Positions 34,526-45,899 of a DNA stretch of 64,000 bases are shown here, piece after piece (the first letter of the stretch is position 1; the number at the start of each line of letters is the position of its first letter). Made by a program: the position numbers and the translations under genes. The stretch lies in contig CM051460.1 in assembly GCA_028095005.1 (NCBI GenBank), forward strand, positions 155,491,461 to 155,555,460, in the 5' to 3' direction. This DNA comes from Rhynchospora pubera (lineage: Eukaryota > Streptophyta > Magnoliopsida > Poales > Cyperaceae). The notes under the pieces were generated by a model. That model ran no database searches, had not been told where the DNA came from, and saw only the letters and a program-made list of their open reading frames with translations.

Positions 34526-35454
34526 TCACAACTGATTCTCAGCCAAGCTCGTTGAAATCTTGATCCAAGAGTCAGGTGTATTTGTACATAAAAAGCTGCA
34601 AGAAAAATTACAATTACTATAATTCAAAATTAAAAAAAAAATTTAATAGAACAAACTGGTTTAAAAAATGATGTATGTGATTAAAGTTACATATTTAGCA
34701 TAAAGATGCTTAAAACAAATTTTAGATAAAACTTTGTTCAATTTGGTCTTGCAAAATGGGTTTGAACCCACAGGACAAAAGAAAAGGATTTTTCATATAT
34801 ATTACCACAAAATTACTTATTAAATTTCAAAAAAACAAAGAAATGTAATGAATTGAAAGGAGTGAACACATATTGTACCCTGGTTCTGAGATCAGATCAA
34901 CACCATTATTCTTAGCATGGTTCAGTGCTTGAAGCATTGTAATTAGAGCCGACCTCACTTCCCTTTCTTCATATACACTTGTCAAATAATTATGAATCTC
35001 AATTGTACCCTAAAATTATAATGATCAATTAAGCATTACTGGTTTAAAAGGTAGAGGATTGTACAACTTCTAGTAGGTACTATTGTACAAAATATACAGA
35101 GCTTTCTTTTTTCTTCATCTTATTCTTAATTTTAAACTATCTGTTAAAGAGCGAAACATACCCTTTGGTCCAGCTCAGTAACATCGATATAAATAAATAC
35201 TTTTACTAATAGGCCTGACAATTTTGTAAAGGCCTCAAATATATATTTTTTAATTCCATCACCCTTACGATTTAAGCTCTACAATATGCTAAAAACTATA
35301 TATATGTGTCTAATCTTAACAAAAAAAAAAAAAGAAAAACTAAGGCGCACATTGAAATAAGAGAAATTACCTTGTGCAAGAAGGTTGCTGGACTATAGGA
35401 GAAGAATTTGTAGGCAATATGTCCTAAGAAGGGCAGGGATTGGAGGACTTCCAT
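34526..35454 (-). CDS. Three-exon small gene model, product unrecognised
   Basis: Reading leftwards, three exons connect with matching phases: 35454-35371 (28 codons, donor CACAAG/GTAATTTC), 35009-34879 (acceptor ATTTTAG, donor AGG/GTACAA, phase 2) and 34595-34526 (acceptor TTTCTTGCAG), ending in TGA. The product is 94 residues, starting MEVLQSLPFLGHIAYKFF and containing VYEEREVRSALITMLQALN. It has no signal peptide or domain that I recognise. The agreement of splice signals, phases and ordinary composition argues for a true or recently true gene, but the stop soon after the third exon could mean a truncated copy of a larger gene. It is divergent from the kinase fusion gene starting near 36.3 kb. 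Confidence 0.45.
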
Positions 35455-36277
35455 TGATACATGCGTGCCCTTTGTATTTGCTTATGCAGAATTTGAGAAG
35501 GCGAACGGATCTAACTTGAGAGCACGGGAAAATCAGCAAGGAACATTTTATAAATCACTTTCTTGTCGGCATGCCACCGTTGCTCGCCCCGTACCCCTCT
35601 ATTGTCGATTAAGAATGTATCGCTGATGGGGTTCACTGCTCTACGGCTGACGCCCATTTATTTGTCTTGTTATCCTCCATTACGAAGCGAGAGCAAGAGG
35701 AGTGAGAACGGAGATCGGCCTAAACGGAGTAACAGATGGAGAGATCGGGGAGGGAGGCGAAAGAATAACCTTACCATCGGAGGCGCTGGCACATCCAAAA
35801 ATAAAGTGATAAACACAGACGAAGGAGATTTAATCCAAATAAAGCATCGAACGGTCAGGATGCCACGTCGCGTATGTGCTTTAAAATCCGCGCAAAAAAA
35901 TCACGCGGATTATATTATACTATATAGATTAGCAAAAAGCTCTTTACTTTTTGACTTTTTGTAGAGAGAGAATGAAAGAGGCTTAAATTAGTATTGGTCA
36001 TAATTTATTGCTCTGGTTTCACAAAGAAAAAAGTTGTTTAACTTTTAGTTTTAATTAATGTTCTATTTATAGATCATCTTTTTGAGCCACTAAACTATTA
36101 TGGATTCCATTAACGATTTTACCTTACAAGTTTTTGCCCCAAATCAAAGCATTTCATATTCGCCTTCCTATACACCTAGCAATCAAACATTCAGATGATT
36201 GAACAGAGACATCATCTGGTAAGAGCGAAAGATGGCAACTTCATTGATGAGTTTTTGCTAGAGAGACCGTGATTGAT
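35455..36277. promoter_or_regulatory. Candidate shared upstream region of two divergent genes
   Basis: About 0.8 kb separates the leftward 94-codon gene model from the rightward kinase fusion gene. The segment 35560-35900 is GC-richer than its surroundings and carries a 133-codon frame without recognisable content. Whether it is promoter, leader or an unrecognised exon cannot be decided from sequence. Confidence 0.3.
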
Positions 36278-39200
36278 ATGGATAAGATCATCTCTAATTT
36301 GGAATCGACTTTGTCACCTGAGAAAAAGAAACACAAACGGGAAATGCGGTCCTTAAAAGAAATAACTGAAGAAAATGTAAGATAAGAAAAAATCTAATAG
36401 TAGCTGAACATATATGTTTGCATTATTTATTTATTAATGATGTTAACATTGAAATTGGAATGCAACATAGTTGCATTTGCAGGCATAAAGCATGATTACT
36501 TTCTAGTTCTATGTGTTGATGACATTTTAGCATTTTGTTTACTGCTGTGGAATTTATTTAGATCTGATTTATCTTTTTCTTATTATTTGAATCTGACAGG
36601 AGGAATTGAGGAGACAAATGAGAAACTTTCAGGTACTTTATGGCTCTTTTAATATTTTTATTTATTATGCTAAGTAAATATTGTCTCATATCAATTAATC
36701 TGTGATTCACAGTATTTATAGTCAAAGAATGATATTGCATGTAGTTGTTCCAATGTACTTGAAGATTTTAATAGATGTGAAACAGAAAGTCCTGATATTG
36801 AATTTTGTGAGATAAGACCTGTATATCAGATTTAACAAACAGATCTCAACAGAATTTCACGAGTTAAATCTCAAATGAAGTGAAAAATATAATTAAATAA
36901 ACAAAAAAGAGAAACTTTTTTTTTTTTTGCAATCAGACAAAAAAAAATGAACCTTTTTTGAAGCACATCGGGCGATTAATTTTCATTAGGCAACTCTTGG
37001 GAAGGAGAGACATATGCTAATATCCTTTTCAAATTTCATAAAGTGCCGTTTTTTATTGTTCATACTTCATAGATAAATGTTTCAATTCAGAGACCAATTA
37101 AAGAAAGTTCAAACAAGACGAGCTTTTACTTCATGTAATTTTGTGGTTTTTCTACATATATATAACGGCAAAGATGGCCGAGACTCTTACCAGTACAGCT
37201 CTAGGCAAGTATAAGACATTTTGAAAAAAAATATCAGCCAATAGATTGGTAACTTTGTTGGTATTTCAGGTTACATAATTAAACCAAAACGTCCTGATAC
37301 ACCTTTGTAGGGGACTTGCGCAAGTACAACCTAACTAAAATCACTTCCCAATTTGATAAAATTATTTTCCCTCCCAATTTGAAGTGCCTTGTTAGTAGAT
37401 TAATGCAACACAATGTGCCCTTGTGTTGTCCTCATTTGGTATTTCTCAACTTTAAAAGCCCAAATCAACCCAGTTAAGAACCATCCCAATTTGGAGTTGC
37501 ATGTGACTGAGAGAGTCAGTCAGAGAAGTTCTCTGTAGGTGTATGGTTTTCTTTTGCTGGATACAATGAGATGGTAAATTGAATCTGAAGTATTATGATG
37601 TAGATATGTCAGGAATAGTTTGCTCTGCTCGTGTCATGCAAAGATGAGAGAACATCATCTCGAGGTTTAATCCTAGACTAGATGGGGGTTTCCTCATTAA
37701 ACAAAATCGGTTGTTTTTGTTCTCTTTGTTTGAAGTATCCCATTATTATTATTTTGTTTGGCACACGAGGTGTTCGATAAAATGTCCGATTTCTAACATT
37801 CTCTGACTAGATCACCACTTGTTGTCTCGTTGCAAAGCAATATGACTCTAAAATTCAATATAAACCTTCAATTGAACCAATCTTAGTAGTCTAAACCTGT
37901 ATGTAGTATGTACAAATGTAGAGTGTAGAATTGGCTGCTCTCAGAGTCAAAACAGTTCCCATCTCAATAATACTTGTGATCTTCAATATCTTGCATAAAA
38001 GACATGCTAGTAGATACTTTACTAGCAGCACCTTTCCTTCTCCCTTTTACCTGAGAAATTATCTGAGTATCATTGATATACTTTTACATTATCCAAAACA
38101 TAACTACATTGGAAAAAGAAATGATGTAAGGTAACAAGCCAAGTATAACTGGGTTTAAGCCTAACTAGGTTTATTGTGTCAATTTACCCCTAGAAGAAGA
38201 AGTTGTAACCTTTGCAATTGTTTTGCTCCAAGCCTTACTGGCCCTCGTGTACAAAATTGCTTGGACTGGTGTGAACAGCTAATGCTCTCCTTCTCGGTTT
38301 TAAAAACAAAAAGAGAGATCCTAACCTTACTAAAGTGTTTTCGACCAGAAATGAACACTTGTGATACATGTGGAGATGAGATGCATGTCTATTTGTGTTT
38401 TGTGCATCTTACACATTGTCATTGTCATTGTCTTCATCACTATCATGATTATTGTAGGTATTAGCTTGTGACCATTTTTGCTGTGATTAATATTTTGCCA
38501 TATTTTTTCTTTGACAATATTTGTTGTAGGTCATAATAACTGAGAAAAGTAAAGAGCTAGAGGAAGCCCAAATTAAGATCGCTGAACTAAGTAAAGGTAT
38601 TGAGGAAAGGGAGAAACTGCTGGCCGAAATTGAAGTTGAAATAGTAGATATCATCAAAGAGGTTGGTTTCTCTTAGCACTCTTCATTTTTCCAATAACTC
38701 GCGTTACAGCTTATCCAATATTTTTGTCTCCGAAAAAGTAATGCAAAACCTCAAGAAAGAGGAGTTTTTCTTATTAAGCAATAACATTTTTTTTAATTAC
38801 ATTCAGGTGAATGGTAATGGTTCAGATGAAGAGGAGGGCTTGCATTTAGATAATGAAAATGGTCAACAAAAAGACACAAGCCAAGTAACCGAGGTCACAA
38901 CTTATAATTGTTTCTCACCTATTACAGCATTGTCTTCTTCTGATATGATTTCTAAAATTGACTTCATTATCAGTTAACGTCTAACAAAAAATACAAACCT
39001 TTTCTTTCTTGTAATGCGCAGGATGTCAGCACGAGGGACACACAACCAGCTGCCATCCCAGTTAATAAGCAGCTGTGTTTCTTGGCTACTGAGGAAGTGA
39101 ATTATGACTTGGATCAATTGTTAGGGGGTTCGGCTGAGCCACTTGGAAAGGGTACATTTGGAAGCACCTTCAATGTGACACTTGAATCCGGGCTGACAAG

Positions 39201-40235
39201 GGTTGTGAAGCGATTGCGGAATGTGAATTTGCCAGAGAATGAGTTCAGCAAACTGATTACTAAGTTCGCCGAGCTGCAGCATGAGAATATAATGCCAATA
39301 AAGGCTTACTGTTTTAGCAATGATGAGAAGTTGCTTGTGTACGATTTTGTGGAAATGGGTAGCCTCTCAGCAGCTTTGCATGGTTAGTTGCTTTGAAAAA
39401 AAAATATATGTGAATCTGTCCATTTACCTTTTCTTGATAAAAAAAAATGAAAAGAAATGAAGATACCAACCGGTCCGTTTAGTTGCTTTGAATGTTTCTT
39501 TTTTTTTTTCTCATTTTCGTTTTCTTTTTAATTTTTTGCATTTGTGTCCATATAACATCAGATGTTTTTACATCAGGTAGTAATGAAGAAGATACCAACC
39601 GGACCGCACTCAACTGGGACGCCCGGTCAAAGATTGCCTTGGCAACTGCTCGTGGGTTGGCACACATCCACTCTGTAGGCCCTATTTTTGCCCACGGCAA
39701 CATTAAATCCTCTAACATCCTCCTCACAATGAATGATGGGGCTTGTGTGTCTGACCACGGCATCTACTCCCTTGCATCACCTATATCCTCCCGTGTCGGT
39801 CGCACTGGTTATCTGGCCCCAGAGGTGAATGACCCTACTGCCACATCCCAAAAAAGTGATACTTACAGCTTTGGGGTGTTGCTACTTGAGCTGTTAACTG
39901 GAAAAGTACCAGCTGAGATGACGCTATATGGAGGAGTTAACCTGGTGAAGTGGACCCAGGCAGAACTAAGAGATGGCTATGTCGATGCAGTGGTCCAAGA
40001 CTCGTTATTAAAAGATCAGAGTGTGGAGGGGGATGAATTGGTTCACTTTCTGCAACTGGCAATTGATTGTACCAAGGAATACGCTGAAATGAGACCCAGG
40101 ATGAATGATGTGGTTATTCGAATTGTAGAAATTTTGGAAGCTAGGGCTAAGGCGACGGCTAAAGGGAAGAATGGGAAGAAGGCAGTCAATAAGCCTGACT
40201 CAGCTAGAAGTGTGCGTACAAGGTATTTATGGTAA
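36278..40235 (+). CDS. Coiled-coil/RLK902-type pseudokinase fusion gene, LRR-less
   Basis: Seven exons are proposed: 36278-36376, 36600-36632, 36722-36820, 38530-38661, 38807-38893, 39022-39382 and 39577-40235 (489 residues). The last two encode a kinase domain closely related to the receptor kinase at 21-25 kb, spliced in the same phase-1 position after LHG. It has a GKGTFG loop and VVKRL lysine, HGN in place of HRD, DHG in place of DFG, and YLAPE, so it is a predicted pseudokinase. A basic tail with KATAKGKNGKKA follows. The five upstream exons, all multiples of three, encode charged heptad-rich segments (KSKELEEAQIKIAELSKGI) and an acidic linker (NGSDEEEGLHL) instead of signal peptide, LRRs and membrane helix. 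Exons 6-7 are firm; exons 4-5 good; exons 1-3 and the start codon tentative, and the 1.7-kb intron 3 may hide exons. The donor of exon 5 could instead be at 38884 (GTAACC). Function unknown; expected to be intracellular. Confidence 0.7.
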
Positions 40236-41318
40236 AAAATGAAATTTCTTTGAAGCAACCAGAGATTAATTTGAATTTTTTGGCAACTCTTAACAAAAAT
40301 CAAGGCCTGGTGTCGAGAATCTACATCCACCAGTTTTTTACATCTGACATTTTTTTTATTTTCTCCCTTTTTTCCCCCAAAACTAGCAAGGTTATAATAT
40401 TTGTATATAAAGGGGCTAAATTTTTATTTTATTTTCTTAAACTATGTCTGTGATTCTAAACAAGAACCAATCCAAGTTTTCTAATTACCAGACAGTGTTA
40501 AACTAACCCGCACGGGTACACACAGGCGCCAATTCATACAGGACAGTAAAATTGTAATAAGATGGATCTTTTTTTTTAAGCTTTGTGTGAGACTTTTGTA
40601 TTTTCTTTCCTTGGAGTTTAAGCTGTTCGGATTGATTGTCTCAGTGAACAGTCTTTGGATTTCAGTATCTGCTTCTGTGATTTACTGGTTTAGTCCCTGG
40701 TTCTAAGAGTAGCCATCATGGTCCCAAATCCCAATGGAAGTTGGTAAGCAGACTGCAGACAATTAGTGCAACGCCTTGGCTATATCAATGAATGAAATCC
40801 TCTTTCTATCACAGATCAGACAGGTTGTGTACTTGTGTTACATGAGGTTCATGCAGCTTAGTTGATATTCTCATCAAAATTCTCCTATAAACTCAAAAAA
40901 TGTGGTGCGAAGTTATGGAAGAGTGTAAATAATTCGTTTTTCAATTCATAGCAGGCAAAACGGATAGGTGTAGGATATACTTAATTTAATACTACAAAAA
41001 TTGTACTTTGCCACCCGTCCCTCAAAAAAAAAAAAAAATACTACAAAAATTCAGCAATGAAGCATTGCATCACAGTTCGCCAAGTCAAACAGTACTTATG
41101 TTATATGACAATAATATAACCAATGCCATTATATTGGTTGCATAAGTTTATTCAACTTCGGTTCTTGTGAAATAGGCTATACAATCTTGATTATTCTCGT
41201 ATAGACATTTTTGGTTAATAGGCGATGGCCGAATCACAACCGCTTTGTGCTAAAGTAGGTCCAGATAGATCCACTGGTTACAATCCGTTTAGCGGTATAA
41301 CAAATCTAGTAGCAGCAG
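40236..41318. other. 3' flank of the kinase fusion gene, nothing else recognised
   Basis: AT-rich downstream sequence, probably containing the 3' untranslated region; a further frame or repeat could not be supported. Confidence 0.5.
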
Positions 41319-41320
41319 TT

Positions 41321-41490
41321 TCATGTTCAGATAATTTAGGTTTGCCATTAAAGAGCTCTTTTTTCTTTTCATGAAAACAGCTAAAGTATACAAATGGTTT
41401 TCATGTTCAGATAATTTAGTAATTATCAATGAATTTGCAATTAAAGAGCTCTTTTTTCTTTTCATGAAAACAGCTAAAGTATACAAATGA
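41321..41490. repeat. Tandem duplication, two units of 80-92 bp
   Basis: TCATGTTCAGATAATTTAG occurs at 41321 and 41401, and both copies continue to AAAGAGCTCTTTTTTCTTTT and CAGCTAAAGTATACAAATG. The second copy has a 12-bp insertion. Confidence 0.9.
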
Positions 41491-42181
41491 TGCAAAGATG
41501 TTAATAGACTTTTATTTTCTTGTTTTCAGTGATACTTTGTTCTACTTTTTTTTTTAACCTTACATCATATAATTTTAGGAGTGAAAAGTTTTCCCTCTTT
41601 AGTTTCACCGTCTTTTTACCCCTTATCATCTTACATTACAACGTTGTACGACATTTTATTTTATAATAATAGGTATTACTAGTTTACTACCCAAATGCTA
41701 CTTCTCCAAAAGGAAAAAGTAATATAGTTCTTATTTTGGGTGCGTAATGTATTGTCTAAAAAAACAGACTCCTGAAATCAAATCCGTTGCCATAGGAACA
41801 AAATAACAATTTTTGGGATAATCTAGACAACATTTTTTTTAACGACTTTTCTACATTCTTATCTCAGGGAGGGAAAAAGAGAGAAAATTCTGTACATTGT
41901 TTTAGTGAGTAGCTTGCAATTCGTTCATGCATCACATAACAGAAGATAACTTAGTCATTAGCAGCACTGTATGAAACACGGCGAGTTGATAGACGGAATT
42001 AAAACACATATTACAACAGAAACTGTATGCAGAAATATTCTTCAGTTTATTTTAACAATAACTCCTAACAACTGAACCCCTAGAATAAACATAATGAAAC
42101 AAGTAACTTTGTAAGATTTGCTTACTTTCTTCCGATCTTTAACCATTATATACATAATAAATTTCTTCGTTTGGCGAAAGG
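41491..42181. other. 3' flank of UEV1, nothing else recognised
   Basis: AT-rich sequence downstream of the UEV1 stop codon, likely with its 3' untranslated region. No frame or repeat supported. Confidence 0.5.
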
Positions 42182-44124
42182 TTAAAGAATACAACACCTG
42201 ATCACTAGTCCTTTCTGCTCAACTCTTTGCTCTTCATTACCTGCACATAATACAATGAGCTTCTATTAACATAGTAACGATTTGTTTGTAACTTTCACCT
42301 AAAATTTTTATATTTGCAAATAAGACTTAACTTCCGATTTTAAAGCATGCCCAATATGTTTTGGCTTATTCACAATTGACACTGCCACTCCCACAAAATA
42401 ATAACAGAATTTGCTCTTTTCTTCATATAAGTAATCAACCCAAATCAGTATAATATAAACTTGGAATCAATATGCTCTCTCCAACTCTAGAACTTGGCCA
42501 TATTAAAATTTTTGCTCCAGAAAACAAAATAAAGTCATATTAGGGACAGCAGCAAGCTTGTCAACATCTAATGGGTAGACATTTCCATAAAAACTTGTTT
42601 TGTCTTCTCTTGGAAATAGTCCAACAAATTGTGGGGGTTGTTGTAAAAAAAGAGAGAGCTGTAGGTGTTAATAAGAGAACGACAGAATTTGAGGCATAGT
42701 TTTCTAATTTAAGCTAAAACAACCCAGATGTTGATATACCTGCAATAATAAATGCTAATTTGATATACCTGCAACAATTAATGCTAATAAATATAAGGAA
42801 AATAAAGTTTTTACAAATCTCTATACAAATTTTAAACCAATGCTGAGTGTATCAGATATTGGCATGGCAATAACTGGATTAGGGGACCTCTTTTACAAGA
42901 GAGTGAAATAATAAGTAAAAAAATACCATCACGTGGTTGGTACAGCTTCCTATTTTGAGGGGATGACATTTCCTTCTTCAAAGATGTAAGTATATCCTCC
43001 ATTGTGTATTCTCTTTGCCAGCTGGAAAGCATGGAAAAGAGGCTTGGCTCCACCTAAAGTACATTCAAGGGGAATAATTGAACTAATTAAGAAATAACAA
43101 AGCAAGAAAGTTGAAACGCCAACTCAGAACCACCACCTTAATTTGCAAAAGTCACTCAGCTTCAAAAAAAGTTTTAAAACCATACATTAGATTTTATGGA
43201 AAGAAGTGTGAAGCAATTATATAATTGGTGGTAGGCGGTCATGCCCTCTAAGAATATGAACTCAAATTTTCAGCAAAGCGGCCACACCCAGGTACAAGGC
43301 CTACACTATGGTACAAGGGACTTTGCCGGTGTAATGTTACCAATTTGGACCAATTTGGTGTATTGAAAAATTATGAGAATTTGAGATTGTAAACTTAAAC
43401 AATTGGTTTAGAAATCGTAGCATACCAGGCCAGTTTCCTGATTGACACATGTCATGTTGATTCGGGTCTGGAACCGAACAGTCGGCGGCTTCTCTGGGTA
43501 GTCCATGTCGCAGAATAACTTCAATTGATGAATCTTCCCCTCATGAACGGTCTAATAACACCAAATTTTAAACGCGCTTCAATATTACAGGAATAAAAAA
43601 CCAGGTGAAACTAAGTACACAATGTTTAATAGGAGGTTACATTAGGAGGGCCGATGATGGTGCCGGTCCATGAGCGCATGTAAACATCATCAGCATCATC
43701 CATGCCATAGCTGACTGTACCATCTCCTATTCCTTTCTCGCCTCTCTCAAGCTCTTCTAACAACCTGAAGTTTCTAGGAACTGCACGTAAAAAACTTAGA
43801 GCATTGAGCTTATTAATTTATGTCCTCTCCTCTTATACAGAGAACATCATTCTAATTTTCCTTTTATGGGAAAATTATGTATCAATGAAAACACCGCTTG
43901 TATAGTTATATTTCTTTGACAGAACAAAATTAGCACATTGCTCCATGTCTCAGGAATGGCATTCTTAATTACCCACAAAAATTTTGGAAAAAAAACACAT
44001 TGAGTGAGTTTTCAGAAAAGAGAACAAGAAATAATAGCAACAATATAAGAAGAATTTAATAAAAAAATAAAATAAAGAAAGAGAACTCACCAACAACTGG
44101 AGATGTTTCGGAGTCCATGTCCAT
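42182..44124 (-). CDS. UEV1: Ubiquitin E2 variant UEV1 (MMS2-like) with prenylation tail
   Basis: Five exons on the minus strand: 44124-44091, 43780-43641, 43551-43426, 43053-42927 and 42240-42182, all with GT/AG borders and agreeing phases; product 161 residues. It is a catalytically inactive E2-like protein: the fold is evident from VPRNFRLLEELERGEKG, YMRSWTGTIIGPP, and the PEKPPTVRFQTRINM segment, while the active-site cysteine is lacking. The family pairs with Ubc13 (UBC35/36 in plants) to build Lys63-linked ubiquitin chains in DNA-damage tolerance and signalling. The short last exon encodes GNEEQRVEQKGLVIRCCIL, a tail seen in the UEV1A/B subgroup and ending in the CaaX box CCIL, which predicts lipidation and membrane attachment. 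A second in-frame ATG lies two codons on. Reading through the last donor would instead give an unrelated 26-residue hydrophobic tail, a possible retained-intron form. Confidence 0.93.
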
Positions 44125-44240
44125 GCCTTGGCTTGCAATTCGCTGAAGGGGGAATAAAGAGATTGGGGGTAAGTAAGGGTTGAGAGAGAAAGAGAGTAGT
44201 TAACCCAATTGGAGGTTAAGCGAGATTCGGTCCCCACAGC

Positions 44241-44264
44241 ACGAGAGAGAGAGAGAGAGAGAGG
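44241..44264. repeat. (GA)n microsatellite in the UEV1 leader
   Basis: About eleven GA dinucleotides, a CT tract on the UEV1 strand, lie 117-140 bp upstream of the start codon, the normal place for a plant leader or core promoter. The Mutator-like element begins 122 bp farther upstream. Confidence 0.85.
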
Positions 44265-45161
44265 AGGTGGAGCAGACGAACTACTACTACAGTCCCGTGG
44301 AGCTTGCCTTTTTATTTTTAATAAATTTCTTTCTTAGCCGAGAATGGAAGAGATTTGAGATGAGAAGATGACAGGTGGAAGTTGAAGGATCCGCATCCTC
44401 GACAGCCAACTAAGTTGGCTGTACCGTCCTGTCCGCAAAAAATGACCCTCCGATCTGCATCCAAGGGCGAAAGCGAAAAAACCTCTCTTCTAGCCTACCC
44501 GACCTGCCCGCATCACTTCTGAATAAAATGCAACCAACGAAAAAAATTAAAAAAAGCATTCTTCGTCTCTTTCGTTTCGTTACCTCCGCCTGAAGCCAGA
44601 GAAGCTTGAAAACCCTAGATCGATCGAGCGAGAGATCAAGGTAGAACCGTTGGAGCGAGTCAGTAGATCAAGAGATAGACCACTTAGCACTCCAATCTGC
44701 ACCTCTTCAAGTACCTCCGCCTCCTCTCGAAACCCTAGACAGGTTCTGTGAAATTAAACACTCCAATCCGCTTGCTTTTCTGTTGAATTATTGTTTAGAA
44801 AATGTTGAATGTTGAAATTAGTCTTTTAGTGCTGATCTACTTGTTGCAATTTCTCTATTTTTGGGTTTATTTGCAAAAAAATTTCTGTTAATTTTTCTGG
44901 AATAAATTAACAAAAAACATTGAAATTTATGTTGTGCTTCTCCACAGACAGAAGGTACCATTAAATGCGAAACATTGTAATTGTTATGATCTCGTCACAA
45001 CACTGATATCCAATACAATTGAAGTAATTTCTCAAGTTTTAGTTTTAGTTTTTTTTTATCTCAGAGCATTGATATCCAGGACAATTTGTTAACTTTGGTT
45101 GTTTCTTTTACTGGTAGGAATTTAATTGACAAATTAATCTACAATTTAAGTTGTTCGTGGT

Positions 45162-45812
45162 ATGGTTGGTGCTACCACGACAAAGCTCAAGAACGAATTC
45201 ATCTCCTTTGTGACGCCTAAAAAGGTACAAGTTGGATGAAATATTTACTGTCCTATCTACTCTCTACACTAAAAAATGAACTGTGACTGACTTGAAATTT
45301 AGCTTTGCTGTACTCAAAATACTTGAACTTAAGTGTCCTGTCCCGCTTTACAAGAGATAATGCCATCTTTAGTGTTATTGCTTGTAATTAACAGTGACTC
45401 AATTCAAAGGAGTTACCATCTTAATAAATGAAAATCAGTAGCTTGTTAAAATGTGTTGATATGCAAATAGCTATTTAGTTGGTCTATAGATGGCAATACT
45501 AGTTGGTCTATAGATAAATGGATTCATCTCCGGATAACATATTACGCATGGTTTAAATCTCCAGATAACATATCATCCAAGACAAATTAGGCTTTAAATT
45601 ACCCTTTTCTCATTAGCTTTAATTTAGCTTCAATTAGTCTGTTGAATTCGCTTTCATACTATTTCTTTTTTTTAAATAGCAATGAGCTCTCAAAGCAGCC
45701 CTGTTGAAGTGTAAAAAACAATTAGATGAGAAATTTAAGGAACTTGAAGAGAGTTTTCAAGCAGCATTTGGAAGAACTAAGGAGCCAAATAGTTCAATAC
45801 CTTATGTTATTT
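45162..45812 (+). pseudogene. Captured gene fragment inside the Mutator-like element
   Basis: An ATG at 45162 opens a 21-codon exon (MVGATTTKLKNEFISFVTPK then K) ending at a GTACAA donor (45225). The next acceptor (TTTAAATAG, 45679) leads in phase 0 into CAA TGA followed by an open coding-like stretch of about 43 codons containing CKKQLDEKFKELEESFQAAF, a probable coiled coil. The TGA could derive from CGA by one C-to-T change, as expected for a methylated CpG. Upstream, 44560-44740 looks like a plant 5' leader with two teloboxes (44610, 44730) and a donor at about 44742. I do not recognise the donor gene. Read as the 5' part of a host gene captured by the element and since broken by a nonsense change. 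Confidence 0.6.
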
Positions 45813-45899
45813 GGTATATATATATATATATATTTTTGGCTATTGTAGTTTGTAAGTTGTAATGTATTATAAATTTAATAAATGTATTAGATGCATGCC

